Notes: a model not told the origin generated them from the letters alone. 48,975 bases of DNA from Candidatus Methylomirabilota bacterium (GCA_036005065.1 DASYQW010000011.1:1-48975), one strand, 5' to 3'. Numbered from the stretch's first letter, positions 1-8,424 are shown. Program-made: numbers and translations.

Positions 1-2
1 CC

Positions 3-911
3 CAGGCGCTGGCGGCGCTTCGAAATCGGGGTATCGGCCTGGCCGCCAACGCGCTCGGCCAATCCGCGGACCATGTGCGCGATTTCTTCGGCATGCTGCG
101 GGCGGAACTCGCGTTCTACGTCGGTTGCGTCAATCTGCACGAAGAGCTTGTGCAAAAGGGAGAACCCACGTGCATCCCGTTGCCGGCGGCTGGCGATGAG
201 CGGCGATTATCGTTTCGCGGGCTATACGACGTTGGTCTCACATTGAGCGTCGACCGACGAGTAGTCGGCAACGAGGCGAATGCTGACAGGAAGAACCTTC
301 TGATCATCACCGGTCCGAACACGGGGGGCAAATCGACGTTCCTTCGGAGCGTCGGCTTGGCCCAACTGATGATGCAGTGTGGGATGTTCGTGCCTGCAGA
401 GTCCTTCCGGGCGAGCCTCTGCGACGGTCTATTCACGCATTACAAGCGAGAAGAAGATGTCAGCATGGAAAGCGGAAAGTTCGACGAGGAGCTCAGGCGC
501 ATGAGCGAAATCGTCGACCTCATCGCATCGCATTCCATGATTCTGTTCAATGAATCGTTCGCGGCGACCAACGAGCGGGAGGGTTCGGAGATCGCGCGGC
601 AGATCATATCGGCTCTATTGGAAAAGGGCGTGAGGACCCTTTATGTGACGCATATGTATGAGTTGGCGCATGGCTTCTATGAGAGGAGTATGGAAAACGT
701 CCTGTTTCTGCGAGCCGGACGCCAAGCCGATGGAGCCCGAACATTCAAATTGATTGAGGGAGAACCATTACCCACGAGCTTTGGGGAAGACCTGTACAAC
801 AACATCTTCACCGCGGAGATCGCTCATCGCGTGACCAGCGATCCGAAGGCACGGGCGACCCGCGGAAGAGATGCGATGCCGGGACCTCCTCCCGCTGGAC
901 GAGGAAGATAA
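3..911 (+). CDS. MutS-like DNA-binding ATPase, C-terminal part (5' end outside window)
   Basis: The reading frame is open to the left edge, so the N-terminus is missing; an in-frame GTG at 75 is unlikely to be the true start. The visible part is the MutS domain V ATPase. Walker A reads TGPNTGGKST and is followed by a MutS-type stretch. The Walker B region reads MILFNESFAATNEREG, with Asn where mismatch-repair MutS has the Asp of LLDE, followed by the D-loop and a VTH motif (YVTHMYELAH). The NES form is typical of MutS-related ATPases that are not classical mismatch-repair MutS, as I recall. Base composition is clearly lower in GC than the rest of the window (for example around 530-680), which suggests transfer. 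MutS-type genes are among those reported beside fluoride riboswitches. The call to the MutS superfamily is firm; substrate and partner are unknown. Confidence 0.85.
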   Translation, partial: QALAALRNRGIGLAANALGQSADHVRDFFGMLRAELAFYVGCVNLHEELVQKGEPTCIPLPAAGDERRLSFRGLYDVGLTLSVDRRVVGNEANADRKNLLIITGPNTGGKSTFLRSVGLAQLMMQCGMFVPAESFRASLCDGLFTHYKREEDVSMESGKFDEELRRMSEIVDLIASHSMILFNESFAATNEREGSEIARQIISALLEKGVRTLYVTHMYELAHGFYERSMENVLFLRAGRQADGARTFKLIEGEPLPTSFGEDLYNNIFTAEIAHRVTSDPKARATRGRDAMPGPPPAGRGR

Positions 912-1171
912 TTCCGGTGACGTATTGCGTGGCCATCGTCCAGACAGCAAGACGCCGCCGAGGCGGGCGGCAAGTCGCGGTGCGCGGCCAGCGCCGCAGA
1001 GAACCATGTTACGGCTCAGCTCCGCGAGCCTGGCCGCCGTCACGGCGGGGTTGCTCCGTCGGTACGGTCGCCCGGGGTTCTTCCTACCGGCGCCCGGTGG
1101 CTGGCTGCCGGGTGCGCCGTTCAAGGGATTCCTTCCCTCAAATTTGCCCGCATGACTCGCGAATGATTGGC
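912..1171. other. Intergenic stretch with no recognisable gene
   Basis: Between the MutS-like stop and the promoter at 1172 there is GC-rich sequence with short open frames but no recognisable protein, ribosome-binding site or RNA. It probably contains the 3' end of the MutS transcript. I see nothing more in it. Confidence 0.5.
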
Positions 1172-1201
1172 TTGACACGGGCAGCGGGCTGGGACCACAA
1201 T
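1172..1201 (+). promoter_or_regulatory. Sigma70-type promoter for riboswitch 1
   Basis: A consensus -35 box TTGACA (1172-1177) is followed 18 bases later by CACAAT (1196-1201) as a -10 box. Predicted transcription start is about 1207-1209, exactly at the first paired base of the fluoride aptamer. The agreement between promoter and aptamer position supports both calls. Confidence 0.7.
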
Positions 1202-1207
1202 TCCATC

Positions 1208-1265
1208 GGGTGATGGGGTTCGCCTCCTAACCGCTGCCCCACGGGCGGCTAATGACCCCTACCGA
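1208..1265 (+). promoter_or_regulatory. Fluoride riboswitch aptamer (crcB motif), copy 1
   Basis: The sequence follows the fluoride aptamer consensus. P1 is GGTG (1209-1212) with CGCC (1221-1224), enclosing ATGGGGTT. A joining segment ending AACCGC follows, then a GC stem-loop (1231-1248), then GGCTAATG and ACCCCTACCG. The loop GGGGT (1215-1219) can pair with ACCCC (1255-1259) to form the characteristic pseudoknot. The layout matches the Thermotoga petrophila fluoride riboswitch as I remember it; the one visible departure is CTAATG in place of CTGATG. The 3' strand also forms the 5' arm of the terminator at 1255-1281, so fluoride binding should prevent termination and switch expression on. 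The downstream genes are the CBS remnant, the DUF4129/MoxR/DUF58 operon and the enolase. Confidence 0.9.
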
Positions 1266-1284
1266 AAAGCTCGGTAGGGGTTTC
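1255..1284 (+). terminator. Intrinsic terminator, expression platform of riboswitch 1
   Basis: An 11-base-pair perfect stem (1255-1265 with 1271-1281, loop AAAGC) is followed by TTTCGTG. The 5' arm ACCCCTACCGA is also the pseudoknot strand of the aptamer, so aptamer and terminator exclude each other. A second weaker hairpin (GGCTCC/GGAGCC, 1294-1312) follows. Confidence 0.8.
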
Positions 1285-1387
1285 GTGTCTCAAGGCTCCT
1301 GCTGAGGGAGCCCTTTCCTGTTCGAAGTGCAAGGCGCATGGTCGCTTCCGGACCCGGTCAGTCGAGGGCCCGGGTCACCATCAGTGA

Positions 1388-1555
1388 GGAGGTCCGGCAG
1401 AGCGTCGCCGGTTGGCGTCGTGCTCCATCCTGACGCAGCACCAGGTGAAGCGGCTGGTGGTCGTGGACGGGGCCGGCCGCCCGCGCGGGCTGGTCGACCG
1501 GCGCGACGTTCTCCGCTCGCTCGCCGCCGAGCCCGCCGCCGGGAGTGGGAATTGA
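1388..1555 (+). pseudogene. Remnant of a CBS-domain protein
   Basis: Translation in the frame ending with TGA at 1553-1555 gives ILTQHQVKRLVVVDGAGRP followed by RGLVDRRDVLRSLA. This is the typical second half of a CBS domain (nucleotide-sensing regulatory module). No first half of the domain is readable in this frame, and an upstream stop at 1385-1387 closes it. Another frame starting with ATG at 1338 contains RVTISEEVRQ, which may be the first CBS strand displaced by a frameshift. There is no good start codon or ribosome-binding site. I read it as a decayed first gene of the operon under riboswitch 1; its end overlaps the start of the next gene at 1545. A short functional peptide cannot be excluded. 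Confidence 0.6.
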
Positions 1556-2525
1556 GCGGCCGGTGAGTCCGATCGGGCGGCCGCATGGCAGTCTCCGAGG
1601 ATGGACGCCGGTCGTCGCGTCGGGGGGCGCGGCGCTGGGCGGGCTCGCCTTCGCGCTGGCGGCCCTCGAGGGGTCCCGGAGCGGGGCGGCTGGGGGACCG
1701 GCGGCGCGGCTCGTCCTCGGCCTGCCGGAGTGGCTGACGACACTGGTCCTCGCGCTGCTCTCGGTGGCCATTCTGGTGTTTCTCGCGCTGCTCCTACCCC
1801 GCCGGGTCCGGTGGAGGCGGAAAGGGGACGAGGAGTTCCAGCTCTACTACGAGCCTCCGAGGGTGTCGCCATGGCTCCTGCTGCTCCTCGGCGTGCCGGC
1901 CCTGACGCCCGTGGGAGCCCTGGTGGCGCTCTGGTGGGTGGACTGGGCGCCATTCAGGGAAGGGGTCGCCGGACTGGTTCTCGGGGCTCCCTCCGCCCCG
2001 CCGGGCGAGCCGGCCCCCGCTCGGCCGGATTCGCTCCCACCGATCGCGTCACTCCCGGCGTTCAGCGGCGCCGTCGCGGCGCTGGCCGTCCTCGCCGGAC
2101 TCGTGAGCCTCGGCCTCGTGCTGTGGATCCTTCTCGACGATCGGCTGGCCCGGTGGTGGGCCAGGCCTGCGGCGGCCGGTCGCCCCGAGCCTCTGCTCGA
2201 GGCGGTGGAGGCGAGCCTGGACGACCTTCGGCGAGAGCCCGATGCGCGACGGGCCATCATCCTGTGCTATCGGCGCTTCGAGCAGTGGCTCGCCCGATCC
2301 GGATTCCCCCGGGCCCCCTGGGAGACCCCGACCGAATTCATGCGGATCGCGCTCAGTCGGCTGCCGCTGCCGCTGGGGGCGGTGTGCACCGTGACGCGGC
2401 TCTTCGAGCTCTCGCGGTTCAGCCACCACCCGGTCGGACCCTCCGAGCGCGACGACGCGGTCGGGTCGCTGACCGAGATCAAAGCGGCCCTGGAAAGGGC
2501 CGAGTCCCGTGCCCCCGCCGCCTGA
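1545..2525 (+). CDS. DUF4129-domain membrane protein of the MoxR operon
   Basis: A 326-residue protein from a GTG start. Four hydrophobic segments lie at about residues 22-42, 62-86, 106-130 and 175-200, with a proline-rich linker before the last. The C-terminal soluble part carries the DUF4129 signature: an acidic stretch, a YRRFEQWLA segment and the WETPTEFMRIAL motif. Proteins of this kind commonly sit with MoxR ATPase and DUF58 genes, as here, in membrane-associated systems thought to act on envelope or protein maturation. The start overlaps the CBS remnant by 11 bases. GTG at 1563 is an alternative start, with no clear ribosome-binding site for either. The next gene overlaps by 17 bases. 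Confidence 0.75.
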   Translation: MGIERPVSPIGRPHGSLRGWTPVVASGGAALGGLAFALAALEGSRSGAAGGPAARLVLGLPEWLTTLVLALLSVAILVFLALLLPRRVRWRRKGDEEFQLYYEPPRVSPWLLLLLGVPALTPVGALVALWWVDWAPFREGVAGLVLGAPSAPPGEPAPARPDSLPPIASLPAFSGAVAALAVLAGLVSLGLVLWILLDDRLARWWARPAAAGRPEPLLEAVEASLDDLRREPDARRAIILCYRRFEQWLARSGFPRAPWETPTEFMRIALSRLPLPLGAVCTVTRLFELSRFSHHPVGPSERDDAVGSLTEIKAALERAESRAPAA

Positions 2526-2994
2526 GCGTCGCTGGCCCGGGATTCTCGCAGGGTACACGGTCTTGGTGGGCCTCCTGGCGCTGGCCGCGACCCCTCTCTA
2601 CCTCGCCGTCGAGCCGAGCGCCAAGCCGGTGGTGGTCCGGCTGGCCGTCGCCGCGGTCCTGGGCGTCGCGCTGATCCACCTGCGAGGAGAAGTGCGGGCG
2701 CAGATCGCCGCCCAGCCCCCCTCGGCCTTCGAGCGGGCCCTGGCCCGGGTGCCCGTGGAGTCACACCTGGCCCCGATCTTCGTGACGCTCCGGGAGGAGA
2801 TCCGGATCAGCATGAGGAGCCACGGGTACTTCGCGCAGGTCCTGTGGCCGCGGCTCCTCGACCTCGCGGCCCGGCGACCCGGCGGCCCGCCCGCGACCTG
2901 CCCGGCCCGGCCCGGCGGGCGGCGGCTCCTCCGGCGGGGCCCGCCGCTCGCCACCCTTCGAGCCCTGATCGCCGGGATCGAGGAGCGGACATGA
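2509..2994 (+). CDS. Small membrane protein, MoxR operon, unknown function
   Basis: A 161-residue protein starting GTG inside the end of the DUF4129 gene and ending TGA at 2992-2994, overlapping the MoxR ATG at 2991. Two hydrophobic segments lie at about residues 10-32 and 38-60, then a soluble arginine- and proline-rich tail. I recognise no family. Tight overlaps on both sides suggest translational coupling and a role in the same complex as MoxR, perhaps as an anchor. The low-complexity Arg/Gly/Pro tail resembles GC-driven drift, so the C-terminal half may be poorly conserved. Confidence 0.65.
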   Translation: MPPPPERRWPGILAGYTVLVGLLALAATPLYLAVEPSAKPVVVRLAVAAVLGVALIHLRGEVRAQIAAQPPSAFERALARVPVESHLAPIFVTLREEIRISMRSHGYFAQVLWPRLLDLAARRPGGPPATCPARPGGRRLLRRGPPLATLRALIAGIEERT

Positions 2995-3947
2995 AGATCG
3001 ACGCGCTGGCCGGCCGGAGCCGGGACGTCCTGGCCACGCTCGCGCAGGTCATCGTCGGGAAAGAGGACGTGCTGGAGCGGATCCTCGCCGCGATCCTCGC
3101 CAACGGGCACATCCTGATCGAGGACTACCCGGGTCTGGCCAAGACGCTCATCGCCCAGCTCTTCGCCCAGACCCTGGACCTCGACTTCAAGCGCATCCAG
3201 TTCACGCCCGACCTGCTCCCGAGCGACATCACGGGCAGCTTCCTCTACGATCAGCGGCAGGGGCGTTTCGAGTTCCGCCGGGGCCCCGTCTTCACCCACC
3301 TGCTCCTCGCCGACGAGATCAACCGGGCGACGCCCAAGACCCAGGCGGCGCTCCTCGAGGCGATGCAGGAGGCGCAGGTCACCGTCGAAGGCGACCGGTT
3401 CCCGCTCGATCCCCCGTTCCTGGTGATCGCCACCCAGAACCCGATCGAGCTGGAAGGCACCTATCCGCTCCCCGAGGCCCAGCTCGACCGCTTCCTCATG
3501 CGCCTGGGGATCGGGTATCCGAATCCCGAGCAAGAGCGGGAGATCCTGGCCCGGCGCCGGCAGCGGCGGGAGGACGCCGCGCGCGTGCCCACCATCATCT
3601 CCCGGACGGAGCTGCTGGCCATGCAGGCCGCGCTCGAGGACGTGTTCGTGAGCGAGGCGATCGAGCGGTACATCGTGGACCTGGTCCGCGCGACGCGCGC
3701 CGACGGCCGTGTGGCGCTCGGAGCCTCGCCCCGAGGGGCACTCGCCCTGCTGAAGCTCGCGCGGGCGCAGGCGGCCCTCCGCAGTCGCGACTTCGTGACG
3801 CCCGACGACGTCAAGGAGATGGCCGTTCCGGGCCTGGCTCACCGGCTGATCCTCCGGCCCGAGCTCTGGGTCTCCAGGGTGTCCAGCGTTCAGGTGGTGA
3901 GCGATCTCCTCGGCCAGGTCCCGACCCCCAAGGCCGACCCCTCGTGA
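2991..3947 (+). CDS. MoxR-family AAA+ ATPase
   Basis: A 318-residue AAA+ ATPase. Walker A is EDYPGLAKT (the MoxR form of GxxxxGKT), Walker B is LLLADEINR, and the MoxR-typical segments FTPDLLPSDITG, EAMQEAQVTV and ATQNPIELEGTYPLPEAQLDRF follow in order. The C-terminal lid has the arginine-finger and sensor region ending LAHRLILRPE. MoxR proteins are cytosolic chaperone-like ATPases that assemble or insert metal cofactors into partner proteins, usually with a DUF58 or VWA protein. The ATG at 2991 overlaps the preceding stop, and the stop overlaps the DUF58 GTG, so the genes are coupled. The operon lies behind fluoride riboswitch 1, which would make this module fluoride-induced if transcription continues through. 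Confidence 0.93.
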   Translation: MKIDALAGRSRDVLATLAQVIVGKEDVLERILAAILANGHILIEDYPGLAKTLIAQLFAQTLDLDFKRIQFTPDLLPSDITGSFLYDQRQGRFEFRRGPVFTHLLLADEINRATPKTQAALLEAMQEAQVTVEGDRFPLDPPFLVIATQNPIELEGTYPLPEAQLDRFLMRLGIGYPNPEQEREILARRRQRREDAARVPTIISRTELLAMQAALEDVFVSEAIERYIVDLVRATRADGRVALGASPRGALALLKLARAQAALRSRDFVTPDDVKEMAVPGLAHRLILRPELWVSRVSSVQVVSDLLGQVPTPKADPS

Positions 3948-5221
3948 CCGCCCGGCGCACTGGGCTCACGGTCTCTGCCCTGAGCCTGGTCGCGCTCGCG
4001 CTCTTCCTCGCGGTCCTCGCGGGCCGGGCGGAGCTGCTCCTGGTCGCCCTGCCGCTGCTGCTCAAGCTCGTCGCCGGCGCGCGCGACCCGACGCCGCCGG
4101 CCTACGACCTGGACTACGAGGTGTCGGCCGAGCGGGTGTTCGAGGGCGATCGACTGGTCGTGACGGTGACGCTGACCGCGCGCTCGCCGGTCCCCCTCCT
4201 CGAGCTGGCGGAGCCGTTGCCCTCGTCCGTGGAGGTGGTGTCGGGCCTCAACCGAGCGGTCCTGGCGCTCGAGGCGGGCCAGCGCGGTCGATGGACCTAC
4301 GAGGTTCGCTGCCGGGAGCGCGGCCACTTCAGCCTGGGTACCGTGCACGCCCGGATCTGGGAGCGATCGGGGCTCCGGGTGCTGGAGGGCCGCCACCTCG
4401 ATCCGAAGCCCGTCAGGGTGTACCCGCGGGTGGTCCCGCTCCGCCGGGTGCCTCGCCCGCTCCGCACCCAGACCTCGGTCGGGAACTACGTCTCCCCGAC
4501 CTTCGGCGCGGGACTCGAGCCCGGGGACATCCGGCCGTTCGCCCCCGGCGATCGGGTCAAGCACGTGAACTGGCGCGCCTCCCTCCGGCTCGGCGCGCTC
4601 TACGTCACCCAGTATCAGCAGGAGCGGAACGCCGACGTCGTGCTGATGCTCGATACGCTGAGCCAGGTGGGCCTTGCCCCCGAGACCAGCCTCGACGGCT
4701 GCGTGCGGGCGGCGGCCTCGCTGGCGCGGGCGTACCTCGCCCGGAAGGACCGGGTCGGCTTCATCGAGTACGGCGGGGTGATCCGCTGGGTCAGGCCGGG
4801 CTCCGGCCCGGCCCAGCTCGAGCGGCTGCTGGATGGGCTGGTGGCCGCCCAGCCGCTCTTCACCTACATCCGGAAGGACCTGAGCCTGGTTCCCCCTCGG
4901 GTGCTCCCGCCCCAGGCCCTGGTCATCGCCCTGAGCCCGCTGCTCGACCCGCGCTTCCTCGACGCCGTGGGGGACCTCGCCGCCCGGGGCTTCGACCTCG
5001 TGGTGCTGTCGGTTTCCCCCATCGACCTCACGCGGGCCGCGCTCGCGCCGACGCCACTGACGGACCTGACCTGTCGGCTCTGGGCCCTGGAGCGGCGCGC
5101 CCAGCTTGCCGAGCTGCGTCGGCGCGGGCTCGTCGTCCTCGAGTGGGCGCCGGATGCGCCGGTCGAGCTGGCGCTCGCCTCGCTCGGGGGACACCGCCGG
5201 CGCATGGTGGTGGCCGGCTAA
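3944..5221 (+). CDS. DUF58-domain protein, partner of MoxR
   Basis: A 425-residue protein with GTG at 3944 overlapping the MoxR stop. Two closely spaced hydrophobic segments (about residues 8-27 and 28-44) anchor it in the membrane. A beta-rich region with a CRERGHFSLG segment follows, then the DUF58 motif RPFAPGDRVKHVNWRASLR at about residues 198-216 (consensus R-x-Y-x-x-G-D-x-x-R-x-x-W). The VWA-like half contains VVLMLDTLSQ and DRVGFIEYGG. DUF58 proteins accompany MoxR ATPases and resemble integrin-type metal-binding domains; the molecular job here is not known. The stop codon overlaps the following ATG as TAATG. Confidence 0.9.
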   Translation: MTARRTGLTVSALSLVALALFLAVLAGRAELLLVALPLLLKLVAGARDPTPPAYDLDYEVSAERVFEGDRLVVTVTLTARSPVPLLELAEPLPSSVEVVSGLNRAVLALEAGQRGRWTYEVRCRERGHFSLGTVHARIWERSGLRVLEGRHLDPKPVRVYPRVVPLRRVPRPLRTQTSVGNYVSPTFGAGLEPGDIRPFAPGDRVKHVNWRASLRLGALYVTQYQQERNADVVLMLDTLSQVGLAPETSLDGCVRAAASLARAYLARKDRVGFIEYGGVIRWVRPGSGPAQLERLLDGLVAAQPLFTYIRKDLSLVPPRVLPPQALVIALSPLLDPRFLDAVGDLAARGFDLVVLSVSPIDLTRAALAPTPLTDLTCRLWALERRAQLAELRRRGLVVLEWAPDAPVELALASLGGHRRRMVVAG

Positions 5222-5727
5222 TGCGTCCGCTCGCGACCCTTCTCGGTCTGGCCCTCGTCGGGCTGCCGATCCTGGCCGCCCCGATAGGGGCCGTCGCCGC
5301 GCTGGGGGCGGCGGCCGGCGTCCTGTGCGCGGGCGGGATCGTTGGCCGGTCCCCCCGAATGGTGACAGCGGGCGCCGGTCTCGGGGTGATCCAGTACACG
5401 CTCGCCCTGTGGCTCCGATCCGCGCCGCCCGATTTCCTCACCGCGCTGGCGCTCGGCATCGTCCTGTCCCTGCTCCTCGACGTGAGCGACTTAGCCGCCC
5501 GCTTCCGCGGAGCGGCCCTGGATGCCGCCGTGGTCCGGGGGCAGGTGCGTCACTGGATCGGATCGGCGGCCCTCGCCGCCGCCGCCGGGCTGGCCCTCGT
5601 TGTCGCGGTCGGGCGGGTCACGGTCGCTCTCCCGAGCTGGGCCTATCCCGCGGCTGCCGGGATCGGAGTGCTGGTCGCTTTCGCCGGCGCGATGTGGGCG
5701 GTGATCCGCGCGACCGCTTCACCCTGA
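5221..5727 (+). CDS. Multi-pass membrane protein, last of the MoxR set
   Basis: A 168-residue, very hydrophobic protein with about five to six predicted membrane segments (residues roughly 5-24, 26-44, 48-66, 73-92, 112-133, 140-162) and short loops. No family is recognised. The start ATG overlaps the DUF58 stop (TAATG), so it is probably translated with DUF58 and belongs to the same membrane complex. Seventeen bases separate it from the enolase-like gene. Confidence 0.65.
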   Translation: MRPLATLLGLALVGLPILAAPIGAVAALGAAAGVLCAGGIVGRSPRMVTAGAGLGVIQYTLALWLRSAPPDFLTALALGIVLSLLLDVSDLAARFRGAALDAAVVRGQVRHWIGSAALAAAAGLALVVAVGRVTVALPSWAYPAAAGIGVLVAFAGAMWAVIRATASP

Positions 5728-6693
<966 letters not shown>

Positions 6694-6714
6694 CGCCCGG
6701 GATCGGGAGCACGG

Positions 6715-7137
6715 CTACTTCACGATCATCACGCTGCACGGGGCGAGCCGGCTCAGGTTCTGGGTGGTGCTGCCCATGATCCGTCCCCAGATGTTCGAGT
6801 GCCCGACGAAGCCGACGACCAGGAGGTCGAAGCCGCCCTCCTTCGCGTAGGTCACGATCGTCTCGACCTCGTGGCCCGGCTTGACTAGGGTTTCCAGCTC
6901 GACGCCCTGGAGCGCGGCGAGGTCCCGGGCCTGCTTGGTCAGATTCCGGAAGAACTCCTCGAACTCGGCCTGGGCCTCCTTGACCTCGCCCACGGTGGCC
7001 GCGTAGTGCGGGAGATGCTCCATGACCGAGAGCGTGTACAGCTCGGCGTCGAAGCGCCTCGCGATTTCGATCCCGGTCCGGAGCGCCCGCCGGGAGCCCT
7101 CGGACCCGTCGTAGGCGACCAGGATCTTCCGGAACAT
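6715..7137 (-). CDS. Universal stress protein, UspA family
   Basis: A 140-residue protein, typical length for a single Usp domain. The N-terminus KILVAYDGSEGSRRAL is the first strand and nucleotide-contact loop. The C-terminal ATP-binding motif G-x2-G-x9-G-S is present as GFVGHSNIWGRIMGST. A good Shine-Dalgarno (AGGAGG) precedes the ATG, which lies 2 bases after the antiporter stop. It is probably the last gene of the operon driven from fluoride riboswitch 2. UspA genes are reported near fluoride riboswitches. The likely role is ATP-dependent stress signalling, possibly modulating the antiporter upstream. Confidence 0.92.
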   Translation of the reverse strand: MFRKILVAYDGSEGSRRALRTGIEIARRFDAELYTLSVMEHLPHYAATVGEVKEAQAEFEEFFRNLTKQARDLAALQGVELETLVKPGHEVETIVTYAKEGGFDLLVVGFVGHSNIWGRIMGSTTQNLSRLAPCSVMIVK

Positions 7138-7139
7138 GC

Positions 7140-8324
7140 CTAGCCTCCTTTCCCCTGGCGCTCCGAGTCGGGAACCAGCACCGCCCGGGCCGGGGCGCCG
7201 GCCCCGCCCTCAGACACCCGCCGGGGCTCGAACCACCGCTGGGCGATGAACGTCGGCACGATCGCGCTCAGCACGACGACGGTGACGATCACCGAGAACT
7301 GGGCCTGGTCGAAGATGCCGGCGCGGAGCCCGTACAGCGACGAGATTGTGCCGAAGGTCAACCCCGTGCTCATGAGGAGCGTCGTGAACATGGCCTCGCG
7401 CGCCGGCAGATAGCGGATCGAGAGCGGGTAGACACCGACCGTCTTGGTGACGAGCTTCACCAGGAACAGCATGCCGAGCAGCCCCAGGTTGGCCCACACG
7501 AGCCCGAGGGAGACGTTCATGCCACCCTTGAGGAAGAAGAAGGGCGTGAGGAACGCGAAGGCGACGACGCGAAAGCGGCGCTGCTCCTCCCGGTGCTGCT
7601 CGAAGACGTGGGACACCGCCAGCCCGAGGATGAAGGCGGGCAGGACCGCGTGGCTCTGGGCCACCTCGGAGAAGTACATGAGGACGAGGAGGGCCGCGAA
7701 GGCTCCCTTGATCTCCGGCTCGATGACGCGCCGTCCGTACCGGGCGAAGAACCAGCGATGGAGGGGCGGCATGATGACGATGATCGCGACGGACATCACC
7801 ACGAACACCACCAGCCACCACGTCGGCCGGATGAAGAGGAGACTCAAGGCGGCCGCCGTGCCGAAGTCGGTCACGAAGGTGGCGGCCATGAGGAGCTTGC
7901 CCATCGGATGGGCGGTGAGTCCCGTCTCGACGAGGACGGCGTAGACCACGGCCAGGGACGTCGTGGAGAGCGCGACGCCGGTGAGCTGGGATGCCGGCAG
8001 CGACCACCCGAGGACGTACTGGCAGAACACCCAGGCGCCGACGAACGGGGTGACGAACGAGATCCCGCCGATCAGGAGGCTCTCCTTGAGCTTCTCCCGC
8101 ATGAGGGCGACATCGACCTCCGCCCCCGCCAGAAACGTGAGCACGATGCCGGCGAAGCCCGCCAGGAAGTCGAGCCATGGGGTCGTGTGGAGGCCGAGGG
8201 CGTTGCCGGCGACCACGCCGAAGGCGATCTCGATGAGCGCCACCGAGAGGCCCAGCTCCACCGAGGCCATGCTGGCGAGCAGGATCAGGATGCCGGCCAC
8301 CATGGCGATGTAAGCGTTTTCCAT
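7140..8324 (-). CDS. Cation/proton antiporter, CPA2 (Kef/NapA-like) family
   Basis: A 394-residue inner-membrane protein with about 12 hydrophobic segments and no C-terminal RCK domain. Conserved CPA2 features are AFGVVAGNALGL near the N-terminus, GIVLTFLAGAEVD, GVALSTTSLAVVYAVL, then the ion-binding helix AATFVTDFGTAAALS and the late FLKGGMNVSLG region. The ion-binding position reads Thr-Asp rather than Asp-Asp (electrogenic) or Asn-Asp. GGAGA lies shortly before the ATG at 8324. It sits between the DUF6062-like gene (67-base gap) and usp (2-base gap), in an operon behind fluoride riboswitch 2. Na+/H+ antiporters are reported fluoride-riboswitch targets; the ion moved here is unknown. Confidence 0.85.
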   Translation of the reverse strand: MENAYIAMVAGILILLASMASVELGLSVALIEIAFGVVAGNALGLHTTPWLDFLAGFAGIVLTFLAGAEVDVALMREKLKESLLIGGISFVTPFVGAWVFCQYVLGWSLPASQLTGVALSTTSLAVVYAVLVETGLTAHPMGKLLMAATFVTDFGTAAALSLLFIRPTWWLVVFVVMSVAIIVIMPPLHRWFFARYGRRVIEPEIKGAFAALLVLMYFSEVAQSHAVLPAFILGLAVSHVFEQHREEQRRFRVVAFAFLTPFFFLKGGMNVSLGLVWANLGLLGMLFLVKLVTKTVGVYPLSIRYLPAREAMFTTLLMSTGLTFGTISSLYGLRAGIFDQAQFSVIVTVVVLSAIVPTFIAQRWFEPRRVSEGGAGAPARAVLVPDSERQGKGG

Positions 8325-8377
8325 TCAGGTCTCCGTTCGCGATCGGGTGGGCCGGATGACGCTCAGGCCGCGTCTTC

Positions 8378-8424
8378 CGGCAGCCCTTCGTTCACCGACC
8401 AGAGCCGGTCGTGAAGGGCTGCCG
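8378..8424 (-). other. Strong nested hairpin over the stop codon of the Cys-rich gene
   Basis: A 12-base perfect inverted repeat (8378-8389 with 8413-8424) encloses a second small stem (CGACC/GGTCG) and spans the stop codon at 8392-8394. No T-tract follows on the minus strand, so it is not a typical intrinsic terminator. It separates pup and the DUF6062-like gene from the antiporter and usp, and could stabilise or process the upstream part of the transcript. Confidence 0.5.

Noticed and set aside
912-1207. Short open frames between the MutS-like gene and riboswitch 1
   Set aside because: No recognisable protein and no ribosome-binding site; the region ends in a promoter and RNA.
1195-1290. 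First read as a possible tRNA or tmRNA fragment because of GGTTCGCCTCC
   Set aside because: The blocks around it match the fluoride aptamer in order and pairing, with a promoter just upstream, and no cloverleaf can be drawn.
2598-3842. Long open frames on the minus strand opposite the MoxR gene and in many other places (for example 3890-5194, 16463-18838, 23309-25399, 41728-44193)
   Set aside because: They mirror high-GC real genes on the other strand, have low-complexity Arg/Gly/Pro-rich or His/Asp-rich translations and match no family.
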